DNA of 64,000 bases from Salminus brasiliensis. Lineage: Eukaryota > Chordata > Actinopteri > Characiformes > Bryconidae. A model generated the notes under the pieces. It was not told the DNA's origin and searched no databases. It worked only from the letters and a program-made list of their open reading frames with translations. Both the position numbers and the translations under genes were made by a program. The DNA is taken from NCBI RefSeq assembly GCF_030463535.1, contig NC_132881.1, positions 41,203,973 through 41,267,972 of the forward strand, in the 5' to 3' direction. This document shows positions 22,288-34,780 of this stretch, in pieces. The number at the start of each line of letters is the position of its first letter. Position 1 is the stretch's first letter.

Positions 22288-23299
22288 AAATATTGTCATT
22301 AACTTCCATTCACATCCTTCATTTTTGTCTTCTCACCATTTTGAAGATTCATCTTTCAATCCCACAGATACCAATTGAGGGGCTAGGTGCACTAATCTTT
22401 CCAGGCAACCTTGGGAATGCATAATTATGGGCTTCTCTATTGTTCCTGATTGACTCTCAAAATAAAAGGTGCTTTCTGGAATCAACCACACTTCAAGCCC
22501 CCAGCTGAGAGAGCATGTGGAACTTGCCGATACCATTATATGGCCTATTGAGTTTTCAAACTTTATACTTATAATCTTGAATTGGTGTTTAGTCTAAACA
22601 GCCTGCGTTGAGACCCAACTTTGCCACATTAAACACATAAGAACGTCTTTTATTTCCCTTTCTGGCATTACAGTTATAAAAAAAATACATTACAGAGGTT
22701 CAAGACAATACAACCATTAAACCGTAAATGTATATGCTGTTCAAAACAATGATAAAAAAGTGTGTTTTAGGGCTGCTTTAGAGGACATCCATTTAACACA
22801 AGAAGTACTGTGTAAACCCAGCTTAGCTGCCATACTTTACTGTGCGTCTTTCTACTTAGAGGAATTCTGCAGATTTTTCAACATTTCTGTGCTTGAATTA
22901 AAGTCAACATAAACTGGAAGAAACAAAACACATCTTCCTTCTATACTGTGAAATATTTCTAAATGTAACAGACGTATGTAGGTAGGACTTCTGAGCTAGA
23001 TGAGAGTTTTCTCTCACTAATGAACGGAGGTAAAAAAAAATTTTTATTAATTATTGGTTAATATTATTCTTCCCTGTAAGTTGGTGCATTATGACGTTAT
23101 AAAAAAAATCAGAGCAGATTTACAAGGACAGCAAATTGTAAGTAACCTTTTTACCTCAAGATTAAAGGAAGAGAGTTTTGTCTTTGAAATGATAAATGAG
23201 GAACTGTGCATAAACTTATATACAAAGAGGTACATTATTAAGGAACCAGACATGTGACCTCTAAAAGCTAAAGATTTGGCCCAAAATGTACACCATAGT

Positions 23300-23770
23300 T
23301 ATATACGTATTGGGACACCTGCTCATTCATTGCTTCTTCTAAAATCAGGGGTATTAAAGAGAGTTTGTTGGAGTAACTGTCTCTATTGTCCAGGGAAGGC
23401 TTTCTGCTAGATTGTGGAGCACTGCTGTGATGATCTGATTGCATTCAGAGACAAGAGCCTTAGTGTGGTCATGATGTTGGATGATCACCACCCCACCTCA
23501 TCACAAAAGTACCGGAGGGATCACCCAGCTCCACAGCTCAATGGTGGGCGCTTTATACCCCTCTAGCCCACACCCGGCATGAGGCCTGGGGCCTATAGGT
23601 TCATATGTATCTTCTCCGGAGAGTCCTATTATATTGGAAGTACTTCTCTACAGCAAATAGACAAGCTGCATGTGTGCATTTGCACATCTGTGTCAGCAAT
23701 GGGTGCTGACACTGATGTGCAAATGGACACATGCATATGTAAACACAAACATATGGACATATATGGTGTT
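23300..23770 (+). mobile_element. MITE family copy (TATTGGGACAC type)
   Basis: Carries the shared blocks tattgggacacctgctcatt, gttggagtaactgtctct, gatgttggatgatcaccacc and catttgcacatctgtgtcag, and a terminal gacatatatggtg. There is no coding capacity. Related copies recur at least seven times in the window. Confidence 0.75.
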
Positions 23771-24266
23771 TTCAAAAAACATGTAGGATCACTGGTCTAT
23801 TTACACAGTCAATAAAATGGCTGTATTTGTGTTGTAGAAATTAGCACAAAAGTCCAGGACTCTGTATGATGTGCCACCTCACACCAAAACTCTCTCAACT
23901 ATTAAAAAATCGGTGGAATTCCTCTTTAAATAAATTCCTAAATTACCTCAGGAAACAAGCTGTTCCGTACCCAATTAAAGCTTTTAGAATATAGTAGGAA
24001 AAAAACCCAGCAGAACATTTACATGAGACATAAATAATAACAAAAAACAAAGAGAAAAAGAAAAGCTCACAAACACATTTCCTTTCACCAGACAAGGACT
24101 CCACCTATTTTGAGGATGAGTCTTTGAAAAAACAACAAAGCGTAGAGTCCTCAGGTCAGGGCTTCGGATATAATTCAGGCATCATGACCCACAAACTACA
24201 CACAGATCAACTGCCTAAGCCACTGCCTCTCAGTAACATGTCAGTTAGTTCTTGGTTTAGTACCCC

Positions 24267-25939
24267 TCACTCTTCTTTGCTCTTCTTCTCCAACTCTCTT
24301 AGCCGTCTCTCCAGCACCTTGACTTTCGCTTCCATGTGGGCATTGCCATCACCCCTGAATGGTGACGGCCCGATGCCCAGCAGGACGCAGGCAAGCACCA
24401 AGCCAGCCAGTCTCATTGCTGTGGTTTCAGCCGTGGCTCCAGTATCGCTCAGAATCAGGCCGAACATGGCAATGGCAAAGGTGATCTTTAGCAACCACAA
24501 CGTACGGCGCAGAATACCTGCCACAAAGCATGCTGCCAAAGACAGAATCCAGTAGGCAAGCAGAGCCAACAGGGCCCACTTAGTCACAAACACAACACCT
24601 TCTGGAGTGATGCGCTTTACAGGTAGGCTGGCTTAAAGGAGGAGGGAAAAAGGGAAATGCAGATCAGCATCGACTCTATGAAGCATACACTCAATAATTA
24701 CTCAGTGTGGACGAGTCATTCGGTTTATAAAGGACTCGTGATCAGGGTCCGACTCATTATCTGTTAGGGTAAAACATTTTGGCTAATTAAAACAAAAATC
24801 ACCCAAAACTATTTGATATTTATAATCAATATTTAAATGTATACTGTAATAGTTTTAGGGCTTTAATGACCAAAATGCACAGTTTTGAGGATCCAGTGGC
24901 CAAAGGTCAAAAAGGTATCGGAAAAATTGTTTACCACAGGGCTCAAAGGAGGCGTTTTCTAATATCCAGGTCATTTTTGCCCCACTTTCATTTACACTTT
25001 TCACTAAAATACATCCTCTGTGTCCCCAGATGAGTTAAGAACATCTTTTTGCTTCTTCTGTAAAGTCATCACTTCGGCGTTTGTCACTGGACCACAACAA
25101 TATGCGTATTACAGTTTTTTGGTGTCAGGACACTCATGTCTTGCAGTATTTTAACTGAAGGGTGTCTTTGGACTCGAATTACATCGCGTCACTGTCATTT
25201 TGGAGCATTTCTATTGGCCCATCCATCCATCCATCAGGAAATGGCACAGTGTGGCAGCAATGGCCAGTATCCAATTATGTAAAGGTGAAAAACAAGGGAA
25301 GTCTTTCAGCCTTCTTGTTTCCTATTGGTTCACATCTCTTTTTTTTTAATAAGCAAATTTTACTTGCATTTGGTCTGTGATTACATCTTTCTCTTCATTA
25401 TTATTTTCACCAATACTGATAAAGCTGTGTGTGACCAATATTAGCAGCTTTTCAATATATCAGCCAAGCCCTAGTTTTTATAGTTTTTTTTTTTGTTTGT
25501 TTTTTTCATGACAAAATGTCTATAAATGTCTCTCTGTGACATTTATAGTATCAATACTGTAGATTTACCAGTGATTCCAGCAGCTCCCAGCAGCTCTGAG
25601 ACATACCCAGCCAGGGTGTTGAGACCAGCAGCAGCAGCCTCGGAGGTCCACGTTGTGAGCTGCCCCACAGTCTGGAAAACAGCACAGGCACAGTCAAAAA
25701 GTCACTTTGCGGCTTCGTTAAGAGGCTAAAGCTGAACCAACCTTAAGCCCTGAATCCACGGACTGCCTGCCGAACAGAGAGACCAGGAAACCGTGTCCGT
25801 CCTCACACAAACTCGTGGAAACGGACTGAAGAGTTTGCCACACCGTCGAGGCTCCGGACGGAGTTTCTGACCCGGAGGACTGACTTAAACATGCGGGCAC
25901 GGACAGAACCAGCGTTACCAGAACAAACAGCCCCGGCAT
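24267..25939 (-). CDS. tmem109: TMEM109 (mitsugumin-23) homologue
   Basis: Three coding exons on the minus strand, 25939-25742, 25671-25569 and 24631-24267, give about 221 residues, near the 243 of the human protein. TMEM109 is a multi-pass ER and nuclear membrane protein that forms a cation-permeable channel and has been linked to the DNA-damage response. The sequence begins with a signal-like MPGLFVLVTLVLSVPACLS, then a TVGQLTTWTSEAA region, membrane segments around KWALLALLAYWILSLAACFV and LLKITFAIAMFGLIL, and ends in a short charged coil (EAKVKVLERRLRELEKKSKE), all in the order of the family. The first donor (AAG then gttggt) is weak, so that boundary is the least certain. Human TMEM109 also lies near MS4A and VPS37C. 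Confidence 0.88.
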
Positions 25940-26110
25940 TTTAACCCACTATAACTACAAACGTACTAATCGTAAATAATCGTAATTAATAAAATCCAGC
26001 AGCTTCACTAGCAGGAAGGGAAAGCAGGGACTCGACAGAAGCCTGGAAAAGCGTGCGAGTCGAGGTGGGGTCAGTGAGGAGTTCGGGGCAGGGCTTCAGC
26101 TCACCTCCTC
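25940..26110 (-). promoter_or_regulatory. Likely TMEM109 promoter and 5' leader
   Basis: The sequence just before the start codon is richer in CG dinucleotides than its AT-rich surroundings (for example gactcgacag and gcgtgcgagtcgagg). No TATA box stands out, fitting a housekeeping promoter. Inference from composition and position. Confidence 0.45.
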
Positions 26111-26877
26111 AGTTTAAACCAGGATTAAATATTTTAAAAGGTTTAAGACTTGAGTTAAAAGTGGAACATGTGGAGAAGTCATTGGAAACGTCGCTGTGTT
26201 AAAACTGCAGTTAGAAACATGTCAAACCGGTCAAACTGTTTGGAAGCGTTTTGAAGTTCAGCTGTTTGGCCGCTAGAGGGAGACCTCCCACTTCAGTCCG
26301 TTTTCATAATAAAAGTCCTTACTTTTGCCACATTTATTTTTAATTTATTTTTATAAATGGTAAAAGTCATCGTGAAAATGACTGACAATTAAATAGAAAA
26401 CAAAAACGTCATATTGAAAAATAAAGCAGACATTAAAATGGTAAAAAAAAAAACATGCCAAACATGTCAAAATAATAAATTAAAATATATATAGTTCAAT
26501 AAAATAGAAGATTATTTAGAATATTTTACTTTATAACTTGAAAAAGTCATTTTTTAAATTACTGACAATTCAATAAAAAAACCTTTTTTTAATTTTCTTG
26601 TTTTGCCATATGTTTTTTTTAATGATGTAGTGTGAATTAACTGACAGTTAAAAAGTAACATGCATGTCATACATTAATTAAATTCTCATTTTTCTATAAT
26701 TTGTTTTCTAATGGTGTAAGACCTAACCATAAACAGGGGGGGAAACAATATATATATATATATATATTTTTTTATTATTATTATTATTTATATTATTATT
26801 ATTTATTTTTTACCTATTACTATCAAAGATACAAATGTGGATTTAATTATATATATATATATATATATTTCATAGTC
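26111..26877. other. AT-rich intergenic sequence
   Basis: Low-complexity A/T-rich DNA with TA and TTA runs (26748-26800 and 26850-26869). No gene seen. Confidence 0.7.
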
Positions 26878-27222
26878 ATAAATAGATCACATATGCATGC
26901 ACTACTTTGCCTGAAGAATAACAAAGAAAACACTTTTACTGCAAGGCCTTAAACTAGGGGTGTCCAATCTAATCTGTACTGGGCTGGGTGGCTACAGGGT
27001 TTGCTTCTAAATAAACTGGAGCGCTGGTTTCATTTGGCTTTAGTCCAGAAGCAGTTGGTCAGCTGTGCTCCTCGTTCCTGTTTGGAATGAACACCAGCAG
27101 CCACACTGGCCCAGTGTAGATAAGATTGGACACCCCTAGTTTAAGGCCTCGCAGCAAAAGGGTTTTCTTTGCTTTTTGTTATTCTTCAGGGAAAGCAGGG
27201 CATGCATATGTGATCTATTTAT
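26878..27222. repeat. Long inverted repeat with arms of about 115 bp
   Basis: The left arm starts ataaatagatcacatatgca and passes through aaggccttaaactaggggtg; the right arm is its near-complement ending gtgatctatttat. Arms run about 26878-26992 and 27103-27222 around a loop of about 110 bases. The inner part begins aggggtgtccaatct, a start seen in foldback MITEs. A transcript would form a long hairpin. Confidence 0.85.
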
Positions 27223-28199
27223 AAATATGAATTAAGTATAAAATAAAAATAATTACATATACTTTCAATCTCAAGATTGGAAACAAACAAACAACTAAAA
27301 TAATAACAATAAACGGATTTGTGAAATAACTGATGTTTGGAAACATGCCTGAAATCCTTCCTCTTCCCAAACTAACATCCTTTAAAATGCTATCTCTAGG
27401 AATTCCTACCTCTCTGGACCTTTAATAATGCAGTTTCTGCCAAATTTCTCAGAGTCCCCTCTCACATTATCAGATGCTGATGATGTGGTCATCTCACAAA
27501 ACCTTTTAGCTGTAGGTTTAAATATATGTCTGCAGTACTTTCCTTCACTGTGCTGTTTATACTTAATGCTGACTCCTTCCATTTTTAGGAAGTTCATACT
27601 AACAGATTCAAACAAGGTTGTGCTGATCAGCAGTCAGTGATCCCAGGTCTTCTATGGATCTCCTGGGCTGAATTTGCTTTCCTTGCATATACTTGCTTTC
27701 CGTGCTACATACACTTATTTAGCCTGCACACACACACACCATTATTCTTAGATAGAGACATAACTCAACTTGCAGATCTTTGGGTTTTTAGGTGCATGTT
27801 CTCCCTGTGCACTGATGCACATTTTACCAGCAGATGTCACCAAATCTTGCACCAGTTTTATCTCCCAGCCAGGCATGCTGACCAAATCCAGTGTTGTGTT
27901 TGTGGTTGAATCTCTCTAATACCTCTGTTGTCTGTGTCATTCAATATATCAGAGTAATGTGACTATCCTATTCATGGTCTGATAAGTTATGCTTATACTG
28001 AGTCGGAAAACAAGAGTAAAGTCCCTGTAGAGGAGAATTAAACTATTGAAAATAGACCTTCTACTACACCTGCAGGGACTGAGTGCATGTGTGCCAATAA
28101 TACACAAACTCATCCTCCAGACCAGTGAGTCTAGTCTTTGTATTTTAATGAATTCCAGCTTGAAGCATAACCTGTATTTAGCATTTGTGTCAGTCATTT
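27223..28199. other. Intergenic sequence downstream of the ankyrin gene
   Basis: No exon recognised on either strand. The open frames present have no family resemblance or splice context. Confidence 0.6.
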
Positions 28200-28582
28200 A
28201 AGACAGCACATGTCTATTGGCCTGTTTGGAACACATGTACAGTCCTCAGAGAGACTGTTAGAGCATGCATACACTATCCAGAAGCTGAGGAGCAGTGGAA
28301 CTGCTGGAGTTCTCTGGAATGATGGTGCTCCATCCAATACTTGTGGGATGGGTTGAGAAGTTGGGGGGTGAGGTGAGGTGGAGATCATCCAACATCATGA
28401 CATCACTAACGCTCTTTGTCAATGAATGCAATCACAGCAGTGCTCCAAAACCTAGTAGAAAGCCTTCTTCACTGGACAGTAAAGACAGTTACTCCAACAA
28501 AAACAGGGTAAACTTTTTTATCCTTGATTTTAGAAGAAACAACGAATGAGTGGCTGTCCCAAAACATTTGTCCATATAGTGT
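28200..28582 (-). mobile_element. MITE family copy, reverse
   Basis: Reverse complement of the TATTGGGACAC-type element. It ends at the right with cccaaaacatttgtccatatagtg and contains the agacagttactccaacaaaa block. Confidence 0.75.
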
Positions 28583-28768
28583 ATCTTCTATTATTCATTT
28601 GTTTTGAGAAAAAATGCCAACAACATTTTGTTCTTTCACAATTTATTATAACCTGAATTTTAATACAACATACAGTACACGACAGGCCATTAGACACAAC
28701 TGTTTTCTGTAATTGCTAGAAATCAAATGATATATGTGTGAACTGAGGGTGAAATAATGGCTGTCTCT

Positions 28769-31700
28769 TTATATACCAGGTCCAGTGCTGCCAGTCCCCT
28801 TAGCTTCCTGTGAAAGAGAGAGAGAGCAGGCATGAGCCCAAGTCAGATGTTTTAATTTTTACTATTTTTATTCTTATTTATTTATTTATGTATTATTTTT
28901 TCATTTTATGAAAACAAATTTATCTCATTAACTGATGCACACTGGATTTATTACACCTTTCTGAGTAAACTCTGGAGACTGTTGTGTTGAAAATTCCAGA
29001 TCAGCAGTTCAACATTCACAACACTCTTAAAATCACACTGTGTCCCCATTCTAAACATACATTTGAACAAATCAGCATGATATTATGCATTGCACTGCTG
29101 CCATGTTGGCTGATTAGAAAACTGCCTCCACTGTTTTACAGCGCTATACCTTTGGACACTTCCGTAGGTTGCAGTGGCTAAAAAAATTACATAGTTTAAG
29201 AATTGGGACGTCTGAAAACTTCATTTTGGCGTTATCTAAATTGTACAAAATCTTAACATTGCTCAAGAAGAAACCCTTCCACCATCAGAGAGACCAAAAC
29301 TAAGTGAATTCCCTGAAAACCCTCTCTATTCTGATCAGTTAAAGACAAGATAAAAGGCTCACCAGGGGTTTTGCCCCATACTTCAGTAGTCTGTGAACCA
29401 TGGCTTCATCTTTCAGTCTGACAGCATGGTGCATGGCATTGTGGCCATTGTAGTCCTTACTGTTCATGTCCACTCCGGACAAGTACCAGGCATGTAGCAA
29501 ATCATAATCTTTCTTTGTAACTGCCCTGTGGGATAGAGGTGAGAGCGGTTTATCAGACGGTAATGAAGCTGCAGTGAAATTTAGAAATTTAGAAAAAAGA
29601 GACCCACACAGCAAATCCACTATCCTGGACAGAAGAGAAGACGACTTACTGGATTATTTCAATGGCAACCTTCACTGACTGCATTTTCACAGTGCTACCT
29701 TTCATGCGCAGGAACTTGACAACATCACAGTGTCTGGGGTTTAAAAAAAAATAAAATAAAGATATGTTTATTAGATACTTTGAATTCTTATTTTACTTTA
29801 CAAAATGAAATATTGCTTTAGACTGTTATATTTTCTTTGCTCTCTGGTTTCGAGAGGGCTTACCATGGTACCACATGTTTGATTTAAGCAGTAACTAATA
29901 ATAAAAATGAGGAAAAATAAAATAAAATTGGTAAAAGAAAGTTAAATGAACTAAAATTGATCAAAATAATATATAATGTTAACTAAAATCTAATAAAGCA
30001 GTCGCAGGCTGTGTGGAGGTGGTTAGAGCTTGCTGGTGCACAGTGGCTACACAATACTGTGACAAAAATGTACATTCCTTTTTCTCAAAAAAAAAATCTT
30101 ATTTTTCAGTTTAATTAACTTTTTTTTTCTATTAGTCGTTTCAAATGTCAAATAAATCTAATAAGCAACAAAATATTTTAAATGAGCCATCAATTAGCTC
30201 GTTCTGAAGGCAGGACTAAAGCTAAGAAGGTACAAGAAACACAACATTCATTGCTCCATGTTTAAAACTAAGACAGAATGGGTAGGACCTCATGTTTGCT
30301 TGTAGAAGCACAGGACACACGTTACTAAATAAAACTCTTCACTGATGTGTAGATATGCTAATGAGCGATGTCTACTTATTAGTAAAATTAGCATACACAA
30401 CTGAATCCTTACACAACTTTGATTCAACTCTAACACTTTTGAATGCTTTAAACAGTTCTTTGAGCGATGCCATACTAGAACCCCTTTCCGTGAAGAACAA
30501 TTTTTGTAAATGAGCTGTGTGAGGAACCTTAAAATTGGTAAAGAGACTTCACATCAAATGAAGGTTCTTTTAACCTTTAAAACTCATGTACTTCTTTTAC
30601 TGACGTGATTCTTTCCGGAACCAAAAGTGGTTCTTCTATGGCACTGATCAAAGAACCATTTGACCTTCAGTTCTAAAAGTGTAAATGCACTTTCTTGCTG
30701 CATGACTCAGGATTCTGTTTGGAGACTTTTTGCCCTTTGTATTTTTGATGATGGAGTCATGAATGTTAGATCAGGCCCACAGATCCTGGGGGAGGTTTTT
30801 GTCTCCTTGTGGATAGTATTACTACTTGCTTTGAAAAGATTCTGGCAGAACAAAGTGGAGGATTCTTTATTTTCCCAAACCTAAGACAACACTGAATGTG
30901 GATCAAATAATGGTCTGGCTATACTTCTTCAGACTAAGCAGCGTTAACAAAGTAATGCCCTTTACAACTTTCTTCACACTTCTTTGAATTAAGTCAGTTT
31001 AAACTGAGTCTGGGAATGCTGGATCAGTGGAATCAGTGAACTGAGCTCTGCTGTAGCTCTGCAGTAGTGCACCCCTCCCTCTCCATGCTTACTCAACTAA
31101 ATCCATCAAAGAAAGGCAATGTGACTACAAGTATTTATTGCACCACTGCACAACAACAACTGATTTCTCTAATGAGCTGAGCCTGACAGAAAAGAAAAAG
31201 GAACCTAACGAATGAAAACACTGCTGTGGATCAGGTGCCAAAAACCAAGATCAGGGCTTCTCCGATAAAGACCTGCTACAAGTGGTATAAGCAGCTGTTT
31301 AGAGCCCCCAAGCCTTAAGGGGTCCAGTGAGTTTGTGTGATTATGATGCTGCTGCTAATTATTATTATTATTATTATTATTATTATTGTGTGTCAGCCAG
31401 AATACTGGCAGTGGTTTCTATTGTACATCTTATCCATATAGGATCTAAATGATTTAGAATTAATTTCCTTTTCAATTATTATTTTAACTTGTATCTTAAT
31501 GTATTTGTTCCTGTTATTTTTCCTAGATGTGTATTTTAGTTGTTTCTGGAATTTCTGCCCATTCTTCTTTGTAAACAACTTTAGCTCTGTAAAATACTTG
31601 GCCTGTCTTCTGAGGTCTATCCACAAACTTTTGATGATGTTTACTTCAGGGGACTGTGAAGGCCATGGAAAAATCTTAAGTTTGCACATTTGGAAGTAGT

Positions 31701-33376
31701 CCATAATGGATTTTAGGTGTGTTTAGGATCATTATCCTGCTGTAGAAGCTACCATATTTTTATCTTAAGCTTTTCTACCGATGGTGTAATATTTGCTGGT
31801 TTGTAACTAAATCCATTCTTCCCTCTACCAGTGAAATGTTCCCTGTGCCACTGGCTGCAACACAAGCCCAAAGCATGACAGATCCACCCCAATGGTTAAC
31901 AGTTGGAGAGATGTTCTTTCCATTAAATTCTACACCCTTTTTTCTCTGTGCTCCTTTGATAACTTTCTATGTCAAATTTTGTGGTCTTGACATTTGGAAG
32001 GTTTGCATCGGAAGACACTGGATGTATCTTCCAGAAATGTCATACCAGGTGTGACCAAATTTTTGCATGCCACTGTATGTGTGATCAAACTAAAAAAATG
32101 CACCTGTTTTTGATGGCCAGTTGAAGGGGAGTGTTTCCAAAGCGGTTCTCCATCTGAAAGGAGGCTCCATGGGCCAGCAGGAACTTCACCATGTCTATTT
32201 TACCCAGCTCGCAGGCTTTATGTAGGGGGTTGGTGTCATCAAAGTCTCCATTGTTGACATCCATCTCAGCAGGACGGGGGAAAAATATTTTAGGAGAATT
32301 TATACAGTGATTATTCTTACTAAACACTATATGTCCAAATGTTTGTGGACACCCCTTCTAAGGAATGCATTCTGCTTCTTTAAGTTGCACCTCTTGCTGA
32401 CATGGATGTGCATATAAATGCACACACAGCTTGTCTAGTCCCTGTAGACAGACCTATCAAACATAGATAAACATATTGGCACCATGCCTAGAGAGGTACA
32501 AAGCCCCAAGCACTGAGCTGTGGAGCAGTGAAACAGTGTTCTCTGGAATTTTGGTCCTCCATCCAATACTTTGGGGATGAGTTGGGGATGAGATGAGGTG
32601 GTGATCACCCAACATCCTGACCTCATAAACACTCTTGTTGCTGAATGCAATCAAATCCTCATAGCAATGCTCTAGAATCTAGCAAAAGTTTTTCCTGGGA
32701 CAGAAGAGACAGTTAATCCAACAAAAGCTGGATAAACTCTTTTTTTAATATCCTTGATTTCAGATGAAATAATGAATGATCCGGTCGCCCAATACTTTGG
32801 TCCATATAGTCAATCTTTTTAATGATGACCAGTACAGACCAGTAATCATAATTTAGGTACCTTAAGCAGGAACTGCTGCAGTGAGAGGAAGTCACCAGTC
32901 TCCACAGCCCTACAAGCAAAACAGGGCACAATATCTCCAATGGACCCTTTCCGCTCCTAAAAAGATAAGGAGGTCACAGACCCTGACTGCAGAACAGGAC
33001 TACTGATGTGCTCAATTCACAGCTGCTGTAAACACTGCATCAAAATCTGTGTAGATCAATTTCATAGATTTCATTCAGAAAACAGCACCACAATGGATCA
33101 AATATTCAAAGGAATAACTAAGTTCTTATTTTGCTGTACTTTCAAGGATGAAAGGGTAAAACTAAGAGCCGGCTGTATTCCCCATCTATATTCATCTTCT
33201 CAAGAGTGAAACTCGATGTCTGCAAACAAGCCCACTCCTACCTCCAGGTTTTTGTTTGAAATCCAGGGCAGCTCCAGTGATTTACCCAGCCAGCGCAAAA
33301 ACGTCCTGTCGCGAATCACGACTCTTCTAAATACATTGGACTTGAAAGTCTGGCCTGCACTTGATGACATCTCCAT
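28769..33376 (-). CDS. Ankyrin-repeat protein resembling the tail of L-asparaginase ASPG
   Basis: Six minus-strand coding exons, 33376-33242, 32956-32861, 32264-32104, 29733-29650, 29525-29363 and 28807-28769, join in phase to about 225 residues. The sequence contains [56 protein letters not shown], then [20 protein letters not shown] and [14 protein letters not shown]: three or four ankyrin repeats. The order and motifs (PC-x-C before a GD helix, a linker helix between repeats, a DYxGHxAxH repeat near the end, and a terminal P-G-hydrophobic) match the C-terminal ankyrin part of vertebrate ASPG (60-kDa lysophospholipase). No asparaginase catalytic domain is found upstream, so it would be a repeat-only binding protein. 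A second in-frame ATG follows two codons after the first. The family link is from recognition. Confidence 0.78.
31393..32076 (-). mobile_element. Tc1/mariner transposon relic in the ankyrin gene intron
   Basis: The minus strand encodes [20 protein letters not shown] followed by a lysine-rich tail, matching the PWPSQSPDLNPIENLW motif near the transposase C-terminus. The right edge carries tttttgcatgccactgta, which reads as an inverted terminal repeat on the minus strand. Reading frames between are broken, so the element is inactive. Confidence 0.8.
32322..32812 (-). mobile_element. MITE family copy, nearly full length, reverse
   Basis: Bounded by cactatatgtccaaa at the left and tttggtccatatagt at the right, which are mutually inverted. 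The interior blocks match the other copies. Lies in an intron of the ankyrin gene. It gives the best view of both ends of this family. Confidence 0.8.
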
Positions 33377-33827
33377 TACTGATACTAGAAGACAGAGACA
33401 GTACCAGGACATACCACAGGCTATATTTCTTCTAAAGTAGTCAGTTAAGAACTATAATACTGAAAGACACGTTTCCACCTCTCATATATAACCGACAGCA
33501 GTACTGATTGGATTTCCAGTCACAAGCTTTCTGGATATAAAGAGGCAATTATGTTATTTTGATTTATTTGTTTGTGGAACAGCTTCCAGATTCAAATTAT
33601 GGCAAAAAGTTCAAACATGGAGCTAAAAGGGTTTGGCTGAAAGCAAGGATATATATATATATATTTTTTTTTATTATTATTATTATATTATATTCATCAG
33701 CTCATGGAGCTATTTGTTTGTTGTATAACAACTTTAAGCCAATCTACATAGAGCAGCCATACAGTACCACAGCAGCTCATCTGAATACTGTTAGCTATGC
33801 TAATGAAATAATGACTTTTAAAATAAC

Positions 33828-34145
33828 ACTATAGACAAAAGTATTGGGATACTCATTCATTCAATCTTCCAAAATCAAGTTTTTTCAGCTTTTGTTGGAG
33901 TAACTGTCTCTACTGTCCAGGGAGCACTGCTGTGAGAATTTGATTGTATTCAATGACAAGAGCAATCACCACTCCATCTCATCCCAGAAGTATTGGATGG
34001 AGCACCAACTATATTTTATTGACAATAGTTCTCTGCAGGGACTAGACAGCTGTGTGTGTGCATTTGCACATCTGTGTCAGCAATGGGTGCAACATAAAGG
34101 GATGTCCACAAACATTGCTAGCTAGCTATATATTTGGACATACGT
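33828..34145 (+). mobile_element. MITE family copy, internally deleted
   Basis: Starts cactatagacaaaagtattg and ends tatatttggacatacgtg. The middle is shortened relative to the copy at 32322. It sits between the inferred first exon and first coding exon of the ankyrin gene. Confidence 0.75.
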
Positions 34146-34219
34146 GCATTTAACCACCATGGACAGCAGAATAGGCTACAGAAAGGACTTTTATTTTGAA
34201 ATATTTAGCTAATTAAAGC

Positions 34220-34780
34220 TAAAGGTGCACAACGTTTTGGGATATAGCTAGCTAACGTGCCCCTGCACCATCGACCTTTAGCTAATTAGCTAGCTAGCTA
34301 GCTATCACTAGCTACCTAGCTAGCAGTTACCTTTATTTAACGATGTAGCAGATATATAAAAGAAACCAACACTGTGGATGCTCAATTAGCTATAAACGTT
34401 ATCCCGGCGAACATGAAACTGTTAAAACTGTTTATGGACCATTTGCATCTTACCTGTGTTGTCTAAGCTAGCACTGTTAGCTATAGCTTCCCATTCAAAA
34501 CAACCGGGAGCCGCTAGCTCCCATAAGGATTGCAATGGTTGCTAAGCAACTGTTGGAGGCCATAATAATACAAACTAATAAAATTACTGTTTTAATTTAT
34601 TAAATTAAACTAAATTATTTAAAATGATTCAACAGGCAAGTGTGATTGTACATGTAGAGAATTCGCGCAATTTAATTAGTTAATTAAAAATTAATTGAAT
34701 TATAGCTAGCTAATAGGCTCCATCCCAAACCGCTCAGGACTGCACTACATGCTAGCTAGCTATGCTAAATAAAAGTGCCC
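34220..34780. repeat. GCTA-rich simple sequence
   Basis: Repeated gctagctagc runs at 34270-34325 and again at 34695-34760, around the inferred ankyrin gene promoter. Confidence 0.7.
34454..34560 (-). promoter_or_regulatory. Probable 5' untranslated exon and promoter of the ankyrin gene
   Basis: On the minus strand a good donor (caacacag then gtaaga, exon end at 34454) follows sequence with two tiny upstream frames. The first coding exon has an acceptor (cttctag) eight bases before its ATG, so a noncoding upstream exon is needed. Inference. Confidence 0.45.

Larger units (their letters stand above)
20622..24266. other. Intergenic region between GIMAP C and TMEM109
   Basis: No gene recognised. 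The first few hundred bases include polyadenylation-like aataaa (20918) that could end GIMAP C transcripts. A perfect palindrome is at 22251-22287 and a MITE copy at 23300-23770. Confidence 0.6.

Noticed and set aside
26701-26952. Tyrosine-rich open frame
   Set aside because: It is the translation of TA/TTA low-complexity DNA running into a hairpin repeat.
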